Notes: a model not told the origin generated them from the sequence alone. DNA of 44,304 nt from Ruegeria sp. HKCCD8929 (GCF_013031405.1 NZ_WPZY01000026.1:1-44304); one strand, 5' to 3'; positions 1-8,888 are shown, counted from the stretch's first letter. A program made the numbers and translations.

Positions 1-255
1 GTTTTCCGAGCCGTGAATCACGCAGAGCAGCGAAAATCAATGCATCCTGACCCTAAGGAACTGCGCTGCGGCGACCAAAGCGGTTGTGAATGGCAGTATT
101 GGGCCGGACGGGAGTGAGCCTTTAGAACAAACACTGCGTTTTCTTCTAATGAAGGTGGGTCCTGTTATGGCAGACATTGCAACGTACAAGGACTGTTTGC
201 GACTTCCTTTAACGATGAAAACCGAGCGGTCACCAACACAAATGGCTTCATTTGA
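1..255. other. Left edge, no gene recognised
   Basis: No reading frame here looks like a known protein, and none has a convincing ribosome binding site. The stretch lies downstream of the TauE-like gene, which ends at 256 on the minus strand. I see no clear terminator hairpin with a T-tract. Confidence 0.4.
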
Positions 256-1068
256 TCAGGCGATGACATCAGTCATCATTCTGACGATGACGACCAGAAG
301 AAAGATACCAAATGTAATCTCCAGCCTGCGGGGTGACAAGTTGTGCGCGAAACGTGCGCCATAGGGTGCCGCCAGCATCGAAAATGGTGTGACCAGCGCG
401 GCACCCAACAGGTGAACATAGCCCAACGTCCAGGGTGGCAGTGTAGCCAGCCCCCAGCCAGCATATGCGTAACCCAATGTCGCCGGGATCGCGATCAGCA
501 CTCCCAGACCCGCCGAGGTCGCTACCGCCTGATGGATCGGCTGACCGAAGCTGGTCATGAACAGGTTGTTGAGATTGCCTCCTCCGATCCCCATGAACGT
601 GGACAGAAACCCGATGCCAAAACCTACGCCGTTGGTGACTGGCCTTGGCGGCAGGTGGTCGGCCAGCGTCCAGCTTGCCCGATTGAACAGCATCTTGATC
701 GCGATGATCAGTGCGATGGCAGCGAAAACGGCACGCAGTACGTCGCCGGACACGCCGCCGACAATCAGCGACGCAATCACAACGCCGAACGGGACCCAGA
801 AAACCCATGCCCGCAACAAATCCGCATTCCCGGCACCCTTGCTGCGGTGTGAGCGATAAGACCGCACAGCCGTGGGAATGATGATAGCTAGCGAAGTTCC
901 CACCGCCATATGGGCAACGACGTCCGGGTTTATACCAAGATAGGGGAAAACGGTGATCAGGATCGGAACCAGGATCGCCCCTCCACCGATGCCGAACAGC
1001 CCGGCCAGGAACCCCGACAATACACCGGCCAGACCGAGACCTGCGGCAAGGATGAGCAACTCAGTCAT
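256..1068 (-). CDS. TauE/SafE (TSUP) family membrane permease
   Basis: This 270-residue, strongly hydrophobic protein should sit in the inner membrane with about seven to eight helices. The TSUP hallmark is present as an internal duplication: a GIGGG loop near residue 27 (LFGIGGGAILVP) and again near residue 163 (FMGIGGGNLNNL). Members of this family export sulfite or sulfoacetate, or move other small organic anions. It is the last gene of a minus-strand operon and starts 38 bases after the universal stress gene. TRAP transporter plus Usp plus TSUP exporter recalls the taurine/sulfonate clusters of Rhodobacteraceae, so efflux of a sulfur-containing product is possible. No sulfonate-cleaving enzyme is in the window, so the substrate is unknown. 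The family call is firm. Confidence 0.88.
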   Translation of the reverse strand: MTELLILAAGLGLAGVLSGFLAGLFGIGGGAILVPILITVFPYLGINPDVVAHMAVGTSLAIIIPTAVRSYRSHRSKGAGNADLLRAWVFWVPFGVVIASLIVGGVSGDVLRAVFAAIALIIAIKMLFNRASWTLADHLPPRPVTNGVGFGIGFLSTFMGIGGGNLNNLFMTSFGQPIHQAVATSAGLGVLIAIPATLGYAYAGWGLATLPPWTLGYVHLLGAALVTPFSMLAAPYGARFAHNLSPRRLEITFGIFLLVVIVRMMTDVIA

Positions 1069-1106
1069 TCAGGTCGATCAGGATAGATTTGGTACAGGAA
1101 CACAGG

Positions 1107-1538
1107 TCACCCTTTGTCGCGCACAACAAGGACGGAGCAATCAGCATGACGCACGATGCGGGCTGCCTTGGGACCAATCAGATAGTCACGCAAATCGCGG
1201 CTCTGTGAGCCGACGACGATGAGGTCGGCGCCCATTTCGCGAGCCGCGTCCAGTACCTTGACATACACATTTCCGCTGCGGAGGTGGAAATGCACGTCCG
1301 TACCCTCGGGAAGATCAGCAGCCAGGGACTCCAGCGTCTTGTGGCTTTCTGCCCGATGGGCGTCTTCAAACCCCTCGGGAATAAACTGTGCGAGGGGACT
1401 GAGGGCCTTTTGTTCCGGCACCACATGCATCAGATGCACCCGTATGCCCGGCGTGGCCAGCCCTCGCACTTCCGGCAAAAGCTGCTGCCAGCAGTCCTCG
1501 TCCAGTATGTCTATGGCGATCAAAATCTGGCGGGGCAT
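1107..1538 (-). CDS. Universal stress protein (UspA family)
   Basis: This is a cytoplasmic 143-residue single Usp domain. The beginning reads MPRQILIAIDI, a typical first strand, and the C-terminal part reads DLIVVGSQSRDL...GPKAARIVRHADCSVLVVRD, the nucleotide-loop region. The usual G-x2-G-x9-G pattern is only partly kept, because the second Gly is Ser, so ATP binding is uncertain. An upstream in-frame ATG exists, but it lies inside dctM; the start used here has AAGGG eight bases before it and lies 4 bases after the dctM stop. Usp proteins encoded with TRAP transporters are known, for example TeaD with the ectoine transporter TeaABC, where the Usp modulates transport. A similar role is likely here. 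Confidence 0.88.
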   Translation of the reverse strand: MPRQILIAIDILDEDCWQQLLPEVRGLATPGIRVHLMHVVPEQKALSPLAQFIPEGFEDAHRAESHKTLESLAADLPEGTDVHFHLRSGNVYVKVLDAAREMGADLIVVGSQSRDLRDYLIGPKAARIVRHADCSVLVVRDKG

Positions 1539-1542
1539 CGCA

Positions 1543-2850
1543 CTACCCTTTCGATGTAAGGTATTCGGGCAGCCATAGTGCAAGCTGCGGGAACAACGTC
1601 AGTAAGACCACGCCCACCACCATCAGCAGGAACATTGGCAGGGCCGAGCGCGCGATAAAGCCCAGATCGCGGCCGGTCATGCTCTGTACCAGAAAGAGAT
1701 TGAAGCCCACTGGCGGTGTGATCATGGCCATCTCGGCGACCAGTACCACGAAGATGCCAAACCAGATCATGTCGATACCTGCGCCGCGCACCAAAGGTTC
1801 GACAACCGCCATCGTCAACACGATCGAGGAAATCCCGTCAAGGAAGAACCCAAGCACCACATAGAACACAGTGAGCGCGGCGATCAGCATCCAGGGGCTC
1901 AGCCCCATGCCGCCGATCCACTCGGCCAGCGCGCGCGGCAGTCCGGTGAACCCCATTGCCAGAGTCAGAAAGGCCGACCCGGCCACCAGCAACATGATCA
2001 TCGCGGTGGTCTTGGTCGCTCCCATCAACCCGTCGACAAAGCTTTGCCAGCTCAGGGACCGCTCAAGGGTGGAGAGCAGCAGCGCCCCCAATACGCCCAG
2101 CACCGCCGCCTCGGTTGGCGAGGCGATGCCCGCGTAGATCGAACCGATCACAATCAAAATTAGCCCGACGACGGGCGCCAGTTTGAGTATGCCCTGCCCA
2201 CGTTCAGTCCACGAGGCACGAGTTTCGCGCATGGCGCGGCCTTCGGAATTCAGCAACCCCCAGACGATGATGTAACCCATGAACAGGACGGCAAGCATCA
2301 GCCCGGGGAAAATCCCCGCCATGAACAGGCGCGTTATCGATTCCTGTGCCGTCACGCCGTAAACAATCATGATGATCGAAGGCGGGATCAGTAGCCCAAG
2401 GGTCGAGGCGCCTGCCAGTGTTCCATAGGCCATTTTGTCGGGATAGCCGCGTTTTTTAAGTTCGGGCACGGTGATCTTGCCGATGGTCGCCAGCGTCGCG
2501 GCGGAAGAGCCCGAGATGGCGGCAAACGTGGCGCAACCCACGATATTCACGTGGATCAGGCCACCCGGCAGATGCCGCATCAGCGGCGACAGCCCGTTGA
2601 ATAGCCCCTGCGAGAGCCGGGATCGGAACAGAATTTCCCCCATCCAGATGAACAGCGGCAGCGAAGCAAGCCCCCACAGCGCAGAGTGGCTCCAGACAGT
2701 GGTGGCCAGGGCATCGCCAACCGGACGCGAGGTATACAGCGCCATTGCAATGAACCCGACTCCCATCAGGGCCAACCCGATCCAGACACCCAAGGCCAAC
2801 AGACCCAGAAGGGCGACAATCATCAAAACTGCAAGCGTTGTCTCGGCCAT
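1543..2850 (-). CDS. dctM: TRAP transporter large permease (DctM family)
   Basis: This 435-residue polytopic protein, with about 12 to 14 membrane segments, is the sodium-driven transport subunit of a tripartite TRAP importer. Family signatures are visible: a conserved loop with SGSSAATLATIGKITVPE near residue 115, the GLLIPPSIIMIVYG segment near residue 155, and a second half repeating the fold with FGIFVVLVAEMAMITPPVGFN near residue 365. The length is normal for DctM. The start lies 3 bases after the dctQ stop, and the stop is 4 bases from the Usp start, so these genes are co-transcribed and probably translationally coupled. The substrate cannot be read from this subunit. Confidence 0.93.
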   Translation of the reverse strand: MAETTLAVLMIVALLGLLALGVWIGLALMGVGFIAMALYTSRPVGDALATTVWSHSALWGLASLPLFIWMGEILFRSRLSQGLFNGLSPLMRHLPGGLIHVNIVGCATFAAISGSSAATLATIGKITVPELKKRGYPDKMAYGTLAGASTLGLLIPPSIIMIVYGVTAQESITRLFMAGIFPGLMLAVLFMGYIIVWGLLNSEGRAMRETRASWTERGQGILKLAPVVGLILIVIGSIYAGIASPTEAAVLGVLGALLLSTLERSLSWQSFVDGLMGATKTTAMIMLLVAGSAFLTLAMGFTGLPRALAEWIGGMGLSPWMLIAALTVFYVVLGFFLDGISSIVLTMAVVEPLVRGAGIDMIWFGIFVVLVAEMAMITPPVGFNLFLVQSMTGRDLGFIARSALPMFLLMVVGVVLLTLFPQLALWLPEYLTSKG

Positions 2851-2853
2851 GGT

Positions 2854-3381
2854 TCATTCCCAGCTTTCGGATTTGTGCTCGGCCGCAAGGCCCTGCAGGT
2901 CGCGCCTGATCACCGCCCGGACCAGTGCCAGCACCAGAACGACGGCAAACAGGCAGAATCCAAAGGCAAACGGCGCCTGCGGAATCCAGACAAGAACCTC
3001 GTCCGAGCCATCACTGCGGTCTTCGTAGAGCCACGAGGTGTGGGTCATGCGAACAAGGTAGTAAGCCAGATAACAAGTCATCGCCGCGGAAATGGCCAGG
3101 ATCAAAACCTCGACCAAGTATCGTGGGCCCGAGGGTAGGTGATCGACGATCATCTCAACCCGGATATGGCCGTGCTGCCCAAAGGTGTAAGCCATACCCA
3201 TGGCTCCGGCACAGGCCAGGCAGTAGGCCGCATAGTCGGTGAGGCCCGGGACGTAGATTCCAAGCGCGCGGCTTACAACACTGGTGATCACCAGCCCGGT
3301 CAGAATGAGGATCGCCAAAGCGGCCAGGGCGCCGCAGGCGCGGCTGATAATTGCGATGACTTGTCCGATCAGTTCCTGCAT
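2854..3381 (-). CDS. dctQ: TRAP transporter small permease (DctQ family)
   Basis: This 175-residue protein has four predicted membrane helices, the DctQ layout. The central segment LACAGAMGMAYTFGQHGHIRVE is typical: the GxHIRV motif follows helix 2. I chose the ATG at 3381 over one 33 bases upstream because GGAGG lies four bases before it. DctQ pairs with DctM to form the membrane complex that receives substrate from DctP. The charged 35-residue loop between helices 3 and 4 (with YEDRSDGSDE) is longer than average but otherwise unremarkable. Three bases separate it from dctM. Confidence 0.9.
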   Translation of the reverse strand: MQELIGQVIAIISRACGALAALAILILTGLVITSVVSRALGIYVPGLTDYAAYCLACAGAMGMAYTFGQHGHIRVEMIVDHLPSGPRYLVEVLILAISAAMTCYLAYYLVRMTHTSWLYEDRSDGSDEVLVWIPQAPFAFGFCLFAVVLVLALVRAVIRRDLQGLAAEHKSESWE

Positions 3382-3447
3382 GAAACCTCCGACCTTTTGA
3401 GCAGGGCGATCCATACCGCCCCGCCAGTTGGTTTCGTGAATGGGTTG

Positions 3448-4431
3448 CTATTTCGCCGCTTGATAAGCCTTGAGCGCTGCCGCCCCGGCTTCACCGGCAT
3501 TGTCCGCCCATTCTTGAGCCATGGTGATGCCGATTTCCTGGAACGACGCCGCAAGCTGGGCCGAGGGTTCGGCCACGGTCATGCCGTTTTCCGCCATGGT
3601 CTTGTTGTAGCCTTCCGTCACATCGGCGACGGCTGCCCAGACATCGGCTTCGGCCTTGGCGGCGGCATCCATGACCACTTTCTGCGTGGCTTCGTCCAGA
3701 CCGTTCCAGGCGTCCAGATTGACGATTACAGCGCTTTTCGGCATCCATGCGTTCACGGTGTAGAAATGATCCACATAATCCCACATCTTCTGGAACACAC
3801 CGATCGCGCCTGAGCCCATCATGCTGTCAGCGACACCGGTCGAGAAGGCCTGGCTGATCTCAGTTGCCTCGGTCTTAGTAGGTGTGGCCCCCATCAGCAC
3901 CGCCAGCCGCGATGTGTTGGCATCCGCAGCGCGGAACTTGGAGCCCTCCATATCTTCCATCGAAGTGATGGGATTGGACGAAAAAAGCCCCTGCGGCGGC
4001 CAAACCGGCATAAACAGGAGTTTCATGCCACGCTCTTCCAACGCCGCTTCGATTGCGGGTCTCGACGCCTGATAAAGCCCCCATGCCTCATCGAAGTTGG
4101 TGGCGACAAACGGGACCGTGTCCAGACCGAAAATCGGGTCTTCCTTGGCGTGGGCGCCCATGTAGCGCCCGCCAATCGGGACCTGTCCGGAGCGAACAGC
4201 TCGCAGGATCTCGGACCCTTTGTAAAGCGAGCCAGCCGGGTGCACGACGATCTCCAGCGCGCCGCCGGACTGAGCGGTGACGTCCTCGGCAAAGGCGATA
4301 TAGGCCTGCGAGATGAAATTCTTGCCCGAATAGGCGGCGGGCATGTCCCATTTTTCGCCCGCATGTGCCAAGGTCGCGGCCGAGGAAACCGCAAGGGCGG
4401 CGGCACCGGTTTTCAGGATGGTTCGAAACAT
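3448..4431 (-). CDS. dctP: TRAP substrate-binding protein (DctP family), periplasmic
   Basis: This 327-residue protein is the periplasmic receptor of the TRAP importer. A Sec signal peptide of about 24 residues ends in LAHA-GEK. The mature part has the DctP pattern: GGALEIVVHPAGSLYKGSEI near residues 55-75 and the ligand-helix region with FRAADANTSRLAVLMGATP near residue 170, where an Arg normally binds a carboxylate of the ligand. A carboxylate or zwitterionic substrate is therefore likely. It is the second gene of the operon, 29 bases after the M24 gene and 66 bases before dctQ. The M24 hydrolase encoded just upstream probably acts on the imported compound. Confidence 0.92.
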   Translation of the reverse strand: MFRTILKTGAAALAVSSAATLAHAGEKWDMPAAYSGKNFISQAYIAFAEDVTAQSGGALEIVVHPAGSLYKGSEILRAVRSGQVPIGGRYMGAHAKEDPIFGLDTVPFVATNFDEAWGLYQASRPAIEAALEERGMKLLFMPVWPPQGLFSSNPITSMEDMEGSKFRAADANTSRLAVLMGATPTKTEATEISQAFSTGVADSMMGSGAIGVFQKMWDYVDHFYTVNAWMPKSAVIVNLDAWNGLDEATQKVVMDAAAKAEADVWAAVADVTEGYNKTMAENGMTVAEPSAQLAASFQEIGITMAQEWADNAGEAGAAALKAYQAAK

Positions 4432-4460
4432 GTTGGTCTCCCTCTGGTCTTCATGTTTGC

Positions 4461-5654
4461 TCAGTCCACGATCACCAGATCGCGGGGATACTGCGTCAAC
4501 ACCTCACAGCCGGTTGCCGTGACGCGGACGCTGTCGCTTATGGCCATGCCAAAATCCTCGCGGAACATGGTCGGAATGATGTGAAAGGTCATGTTCTCTT
4601 CGATCACCATCGGATCATCGGGGCGGATGGCGTAGATATGCCCCTCGGCCCAGTTGGGCGGAAAGCCGATGCCGATTCCATAGGCGACGCGGCTTTTGAA
4701 GTATTTACCCAACCCCAGTTTCTCGATTCCAGCACGGCAGCGGTGGTCGATTGCCCCGGCCGTTTCACCGGGCTTGATGGTCTCGATGGCGGTTTCGAGA
4801 ATGCCCGTCAGGGCCTCGGCGGTGGCCTTTTGTTCATCGGTGGGTTTGCCGACAACCGCCGAACGCGCCATCATCACGTGATAGCGGTCGATGCAGCCCG
4901 CACCCTCCAGCAGCACAACATCGCCGCGCTCGATAACCTTGCGTTTCCACAAGGCAAAACACAGCGCAGAGCGCTTGCCGCTGACCACCATGGGCGGGTG
5001 TCCGATATATTCGCTGCCCGCCGCGATCGACCCCTGATACAGAGCCGCCGCAACGTCGTTGTCCCTGCGCCCGGGCGCGATGGTCTTCAGGGCCGCATCC
5101 ATGCCTGCCTCAACGGCCCGCGCGGCTTGCCGCATCCGGGCGATCTGCGCCGGTGCCTTGACCCGGCGCTGACGTTCGATGACCCCGTCCCAATCGCTGA
5201 AAGTGACGGAGGACATTTCCAGCAGGCGGCGATAGTCGCGCACATTCAGATAGCGCGAACTGGTTTCCAGCCCGACCCGGTCCGATCCGAACCGGCTCAG
5301 AAACGCACACAGAACTTCAACATGATCCTGCGTGTCGAACACCGCCTCGACGCAGCCGATGGTTGGCAGCGCCAATGCCATGTCGCGATTGACCACCCGG
5401 GTGATGACTGTGGGCAGCCCCTTTGCGGGGACGAACATGCATTGGAAGGTAAAGTACCCAATGGTCTGAAAGCCGGTCAGCCAAAACATATTTTCAGGAT
5501 CGAACAAAAGGGCTCCACGCAGACCCTGTTCCGACAGGTTCGCCTGGACCATGGCCAGCCGTCCGGTGAGTTCAGCCGCTTCAAACGCCAGTTCATCGGG
5601 CCAGTGGCCGGATGTCTGGGCCGGTACGGACAATTCCTGGGCAAGCTCATGCAT
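4461..5654 (-). CDS. M24-fold hydrolase, DoeA/creatinase-like (peptidase family M24)
   Basis: This 397-residue protein has the two-domain creatinase/aminopeptidase P architecture: an N-terminal domain (LLFDPENMFWLTGF near residue 50) and a C-terminal pita-bread domain from about residue 165. The five metal ligands of true M24 aminopeptidases (D, D, H, E, E) are not kept: Glu250 and His259 stand in the two Asp positions, Tyr replaces the active-site His region (AYGIGIG), and Ala371 occupies a Glu position (GMAISDS). Metal-free relatives such as creatinase, and DoeA ectoine hydrolase with its ERYH-type motif, deviate in a similar way. The likely reaction is hydrolysis of a C-N bond in a small compound brought in by the adjacent TRAP system. 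It is the first gene of the operon, divergent from the LysR gene. The exact substrate is unknown. Confidence 0.78.
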   Translation of the reverse strand: MHELAQELSVPAQTSGHWPDELAFEAAELTGRLAMVQANLSEQGLRGALLFDPENMFWLTGFQTIGYFTFQCMFVPAKGLPTVITRVVNRDMALALPTIGCVEAVFDTQDHVEVLCAFLSRFGSDRVGLETSSRYLNVRDYRRLLEMSSVTFSDWDGVIERQRRVKAPAQIARMRQAARAVEAGMDAALKTIAPGRRDNDVAAALYQGSIAAGSEYIGHPPMVVSGKRSALCFALWKRKVIERGDVVLLEGAGCIDRYHVMMARSAVVGKPTDEQKATAEALTGILETAIETIKPGETAGAIDHRCRAGIEKLGLGKYFKSRVAYGIGIGFPPNWAEGHIYAIRPDDPMVIEENMTFHIIPTMFREDFGMAISDSVRVTATGCEVLTQYPRDLVIVD

Positions 5655-5750
5655 GAGAGTTTTCGCGTATCATCGGAGTTGCCTGGCAGCTTGCGACTCT
5701 TTAGGTATAATCTCAAATAACTTCTTGTTCGACCAAACTGAGAAAAAGTT
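5655..5750. promoter_or_regulatory. Divergent promoter region between the M24/TRAP operon and lysR
   Basis: These 96 bases separate two divergent genes and must hold both promoters and probably the LysR binding site. A TATAAT box is visible at 5706-5711, oriented towards lysR, but no good -35 hexamer stands 16-18 bases upstream. The segment is AT-rich compared with its flanks. I could not pick one convincing T-N11-A dyad. GAGAAAAAG directly precedes the lysR start. Confidence 0.45.
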
Positions 5751-6674
5751 ATGAACGCACGACAAGTCGAGATATTCCGTCTGGTTATGCTGACCGGGTC
5801 GGTGACCGAAACCGCCAAACGTCTGCATGTCAGCCAGCCCGCCATCAGCAAACAGATGCGCCTGCTCGAAGATAACGTGGGTTTCACTCTCTTCCGCCGG
5901 AGTGGAAACCGGCTGCATCCTACGGATGAGGCGATGGCGCTGTTTGAGCAGGTCGAAATGCTCTACCGCGGTCTCGATCAACTGGATCGGTTTGCCGAAG
6001 ACCTGCGTGAAAGCCGGCGGGGAATGCTGAGTGTGGCCACCATGCCGCTGTTGTCCCAGGGTTGGCTACCGCGCACCGTGGCCGATTTTCTGCGTGACCG
6101 GCCGGATGTGTCGCTCTCGCTGGTGGCGCGCAGCACCGACTGGATTGCCAGATCGGTTGCCGCCGGACGCTCCGATCTTGGTTTGGGCCTGTTTCGCAAG
6201 GATGAACTTGGCGTTATTCAGACACCGCTCTTACAATTGCCGCTGGTCTGCGTATGTCCGCGCGGACATCCCCTGGGCGCCCGGAAGCGTATCGAGATCG
6301 AAGATCTGGCGGGTCACGACCTTATCGCGCCGTCCAATTTTGACCCGCTGCATCTTGCTTTGCCGCAGCCTCTGGCGCAGCTAATCTCGGCCCAGAAACG
6401 CAGGTTGGAGGTGTTTACAACTCAGACGGCGCTGGAACTGGCGATGAACGGGGCCGGGGTCGCCATCGTTGACGTCATGACGGCGCTGGAACGCCCGTCC
6501 GACACCGTCTGTGTTCGGCCAATAGGACAAAATATCGCGTTCAACATTGTGATCATGGCGCCCCGGCACAGATCGCATTCGCGGTTGGTCCAGGCCATGC
6601 AACGGCAACTGGTCGCCGACGCACTCGCCGCACAAGAGAGGGCGTTCCGGTTTGTGGCCGAATGTGAGTCATAA
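5751..6674 (+). CDS. LysR-type transcriptional regulator
   Basis: This 307-residue LysR regulator has an N-terminal winged helix-turn-helix at residues 14-38 (TGSVTETAKRLHVSQPAISKQ) followed by the linker helix. The substrate-binding domain runs from about residue 90 to 290 (LSVATMPLLSQGWLPRTVADF near residue 93). It is transcribed away from the M24/TRAP/Usp/TauE operon with 96 bases between, the usual arrangement for a regulator that senses the compound imported or degraded by the divergent operon. The short tail (AFRFVAECES) has no recognisable feature. The family is certain; the inducer is not known. Confidence 0.92.
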   Translation: MNARQVEIFRLVMLTGSVTETAKRLHVSQPAISKQMRLLEDNVGFTLFRRSGNRLHPTDEAMALFEQVEMLYRGLDQLDRFAEDLRESRRGMLSVATMPLLSQGWLPRTVADFLRDRPDVSLSLVARSTDWIARSVAAGRSDLGLGLFRKDELGVIQTPLLQLPLVCVCPRGHPLGARKRIEIEDLAGHDLIAPSNFDPLHLALPQPLAQLISAQKRRLEVFTTQTALELAMNGAGVAIVDVMTALERPSDTVCVRPIGQNIAFNIVIMAPRHRSHSRLVQAMQRQLVADALAAQERAFRFVAECES

Positions 6675-6760
6675 TAAAAGTTAAGATTGGACTGTACTAT
6701 TGTTATTATTTCTCATTATCTTCTGGGCCTAATATCTGCTGCCAGCGGAAAGGAAGTGAC

Positions 6761-7078
6761 ATGGAGTTTACCACCCGGTCCGACATCACCGGCCATTTAA
6801 GCATTGCGGCGTCAACCCATTGGCTCGCCAGTCAGACCGCGATGCGGATGCTGGAAATCTGAGGCAACGCATTTGATGCGGCCGTTTGTGGGTGGCTTGG
6901 TTCAGCAAGTGGCCGAACTGCATCTAAACGGCCATCTGGGTGAGGTTTCGATCCTGATGCTTCACGCCTCAAGCCGCGCGATGCGCGGCTTCAGTTCAAC
7001 CCACTAGCCGGCTCGTTCTACCCTCGTAACGCCGAGCTTGAGCACATGAAGATCGAAGACCGCGCCGGTCAGCCCTGA
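6761..7078 (+). pseudogene. Gamma-glutamyltransferase family remnant
   Basis: An ATG with a good ribosome site (GGAAAGGAAG) starts a frame whose product reads MEFTTRSDITGHL, then ASTHWLASQTAMRMLE, the typical N-terminus of gamma-glutamyltranspeptidase-like proteins. An in-frame TGA at 6860 replaces the first Gly codon of the conserved GGNAFDAAV motif. A one-base shift follows at about 6888, after which LVQQVAELHLNGHLGEVSILM continues in the next frame. Most of the enzyme is missing, but a C-terminal-like piece, SFYPRNAELEHMKIEDRAG, appears at 7018-7078. The gene is therefore broken by a stop, a frameshift and a large internal deletion. It may once have worked with the M24/TRAP operon on gamma-glutamyl compounds. 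Confidence 0.7.
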
Positions 7079-7149
7079 TTGCTGCTCTGACCGAGCATGA
7101 CCGGCATTGCCAGGTTGTTCCCCGCCAATGCCTAGGCTAACCGACGCGG

Positions 7150-7900
7150 ATGAAGAGACCGATGACCATGCCACGCCTGAAGGGCTTCCGTTTTCCTCGT
7201 GAAATCATCGTCTACGCGGTTTGGGCGTATCACCGGTTCGCGCTCAGCACGGCTGACGTTGAGGATCTGCTCGATGAGCGTGGCGTGACAGTCAGTCGGG
7301 AAAGTGTCAGGCAATGGATCAACCGTTTTGGCCGCCATTTCGCCGATTGCATCAGGTGCGACCGGTCTGCGGTTGCAGACAAGTGGCACCTGGACGAGGC
7401 TGTCATCTCGATGGGCAGTGAAAGGTATTGGCTCTTGCGAGCGGTTGATGCCAATGGCAACGTGCTCGACATCCCGGTGCAGAGGTAACGCAATGCGAAA
7501 GCCGCCAGGCGTTTTCTGAAGCGACTGATCGGCCGGTTCGGCGAACCGCGTGTCATCGTCACCCCCTGTCGTGACATTGCTACGCAATGCACTGTCGGGC
7601 AGTGGACAAGCTGCGCAGCTACGTCAAGCCGATCAGAGAACTATGTCCGGACGCCGACCACCGGGCGCACAGGGGTTGAACAATGGGGCTGAAGGATCGC
7701 ACCGGCCGACCCGAAAACGCGAGAAGCTGATGGGCCGCTTCAAATCTCCGAGACAGGCGCAAAGGTTCCCATCCGCTTACGACCCGATCAACACCATGTT
7801 CCGACCCGGCCGCTATCGCCTCTCCGCCATCTCCTACCACCACGCCCGATCGGATGCGCACGATTTTTTGAATGACTATGCCCTAGAGTTGACCGCTTGA
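7150..7900 (+). pseudogene. IS6-family transposase, broken
   Basis: The translation matches the IS6/IS26 group of DDE transposases: FPREIIVYAVWAYHRFALS near the start, then ERGVTVSRESVRQWINRFG (helix-turn-helix), and the first catalytic Asp in WHLDEAVI. An in-frame TAA at 7486-7488 cuts the frame, homology resumes directly after it (RNAKAARRFLKRLIG), and at least two frameshifts follow near 7560-7680. The C-terminal part, with GLNNGAEGSHRPTRKREKLMG and FKSPRQAQRF, lies in another frame up to 7900. No terminal inverted repeats were found, so the element ends are lost or unrecognisable. It is inactive. Confidence 0.82.
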
Positions 7901-7935
7901 CCGCGCCGTCCACGGCTCTTTTCAACCGCGGGCAA

Positions 7936-8172
7936 TCAACTTGGCAATGCCGTACCAAGCTGAATGGTGGCAAGATCCTCGACTATCCGCATCTCTGGCG
8001 CTGGCTTTGCCGTGTTTATGCTATGCCGGGTGTGGCAGACAGCAACTCACTGGATCACTGTCGGCAAGGATACTTTGGCCGAAGCTGGAACGGTGTTATC
8101 CCTCTGGGCCCGTTCAAACTCATGAAGTATCCCGAGGCTTACAAGCACCCGGATCTGGCAAATCTGCATTAA
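7936..8172 (+). pseudogene. Glutathionyl-hydroquinone reductase (Xi-class GST) C-terminal remnant
   Basis: About 78 codons remain. LDYPHLWRWLCRVYAMPGVAD and DHCRQGYFGRSWNGVIPLGP match the C-terminal part of Xi-class glutathione transferases (YqjG/ECM4), whose consensus runs like DYPNLWGYLRDLYQ.PGVAETVN.DHI..HYY and ends in ..IVP.GP. The N-terminal thioredoxin domain with its catalytic Cys is absent; the remnant begins directly after the broken IS6 element. This is consistent with loss of the 5' part during IS activity. It is not expected to be functional. Confidence 0.68.
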
Positions 8173-8212
8173 AAGAAAGGCGCACATCTGCCGCTAGAAG
8201 CGATCCTGGGCG

Positions 8213-8520
8213 ATGTTCTTCCATCCAAGATGTCCAGTGTTGAGCCGGGGTTGGGAAGAAATCCTGGCGGAGCGGGGCGTGCGAGTTGATATTGTTACGC
8301 TCAACCGTTGGATTGCCGAATATGCTCCGCTGGTTGCCAGCAAGGCATGCCGTCGGAAGCAGAGCCGCGACCTTTTCTGGCGGATGGACGAAACGCACGT
8401 CAAAGTGAAGGGCGAGTGGTGTCTCTTTGCCACGCGGTCGACAAATACGACAAGACGCTGGATTTCATGCTCTCGAAGCGCAGAAACAAAGCAGCGACAA
8501 CGAAGGCACGTTCTCGGCAG
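8213..8520 (+). pseudogene. Second IS6-family transposase fragment
   Basis: Reading GWEEILAERGVRVDIVTLNRW then FWRMDETHVKVKGEW gives the helix-turn-helix and first catalytic Asp block of an IS6-type transposase. It is a different lineage from the copy at 7150 (about one third of residues shared by eye). A frameshift near 8425 moves homology to the next frame (HAVDKYDKTLDFMLSKRRNKAA). The C-terminal half, including the catalytic Glu, is missing. It abuts another gene remnant at 8553. Confidence 0.75.
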
Positions 8521-8552
8521 AACTTTCGATTGGTCAGGCGAAAACGGACGAT

Positions 8553-8666
8553 TTCGAGCGTTACGCAGATCCGGCAAAGCTCTCTGCCACGGTGGCGACC
8601 AAGGCTGCTTTGGATTCGAGTGGCATCATGAACCCCGGAGCGGTCTTGTCAGACGGCTCACTCTGA
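8553..8666 (+). pseudogene. C-terminal scrap of an FAD-linked oxidase
   Basis: Thirty-seven codons end in KAALDSSGIMNPGAVLSD, which resembles the C-terminus of FAD-linked oxidases of the glycolate oxidase/D-lactate dehydrogenase type (xxKxALDPxGIxNPGKxL). Nothing else of the enzyme is present, and it is fused in frame to unrelated upstream codons. The short length makes this a tentative call. Confidence 0.45.
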
Positions 8667-8888
8667 TTTTGCGGTCCGGGATTGGTTTATCCCGCCAAGC
8701 ATATCGGTTGGACTGTTGTGCGGCAGTCGTGCGCCCTAGTGGCCGCCATCCCGCAAAACGACTGAGCCGCCGCTCTGCAGTAGCGTCATTCGGCAACAAT
8801 TACTGGGGTTCGTCCTAGATGCGACTAGGAAAAATTTGTCATTAACTATATCAAGAAGGGGTACGATCATTTTCTTGTTGTTATCACT

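Noticed and set aside
4365..5720. 451-codon plus-strand open frame
   Set aside because: It is antisense to the M24 hydrolase, which has recognisable fold motifs and fits the operon.
7080..7950. Search for IS6 terminal inverted repeats around the first transposase
   Set aside because: No pair of matching ends such as GGCTCTGTTGCAAA-type repeats could be found; the element borders are eroded.
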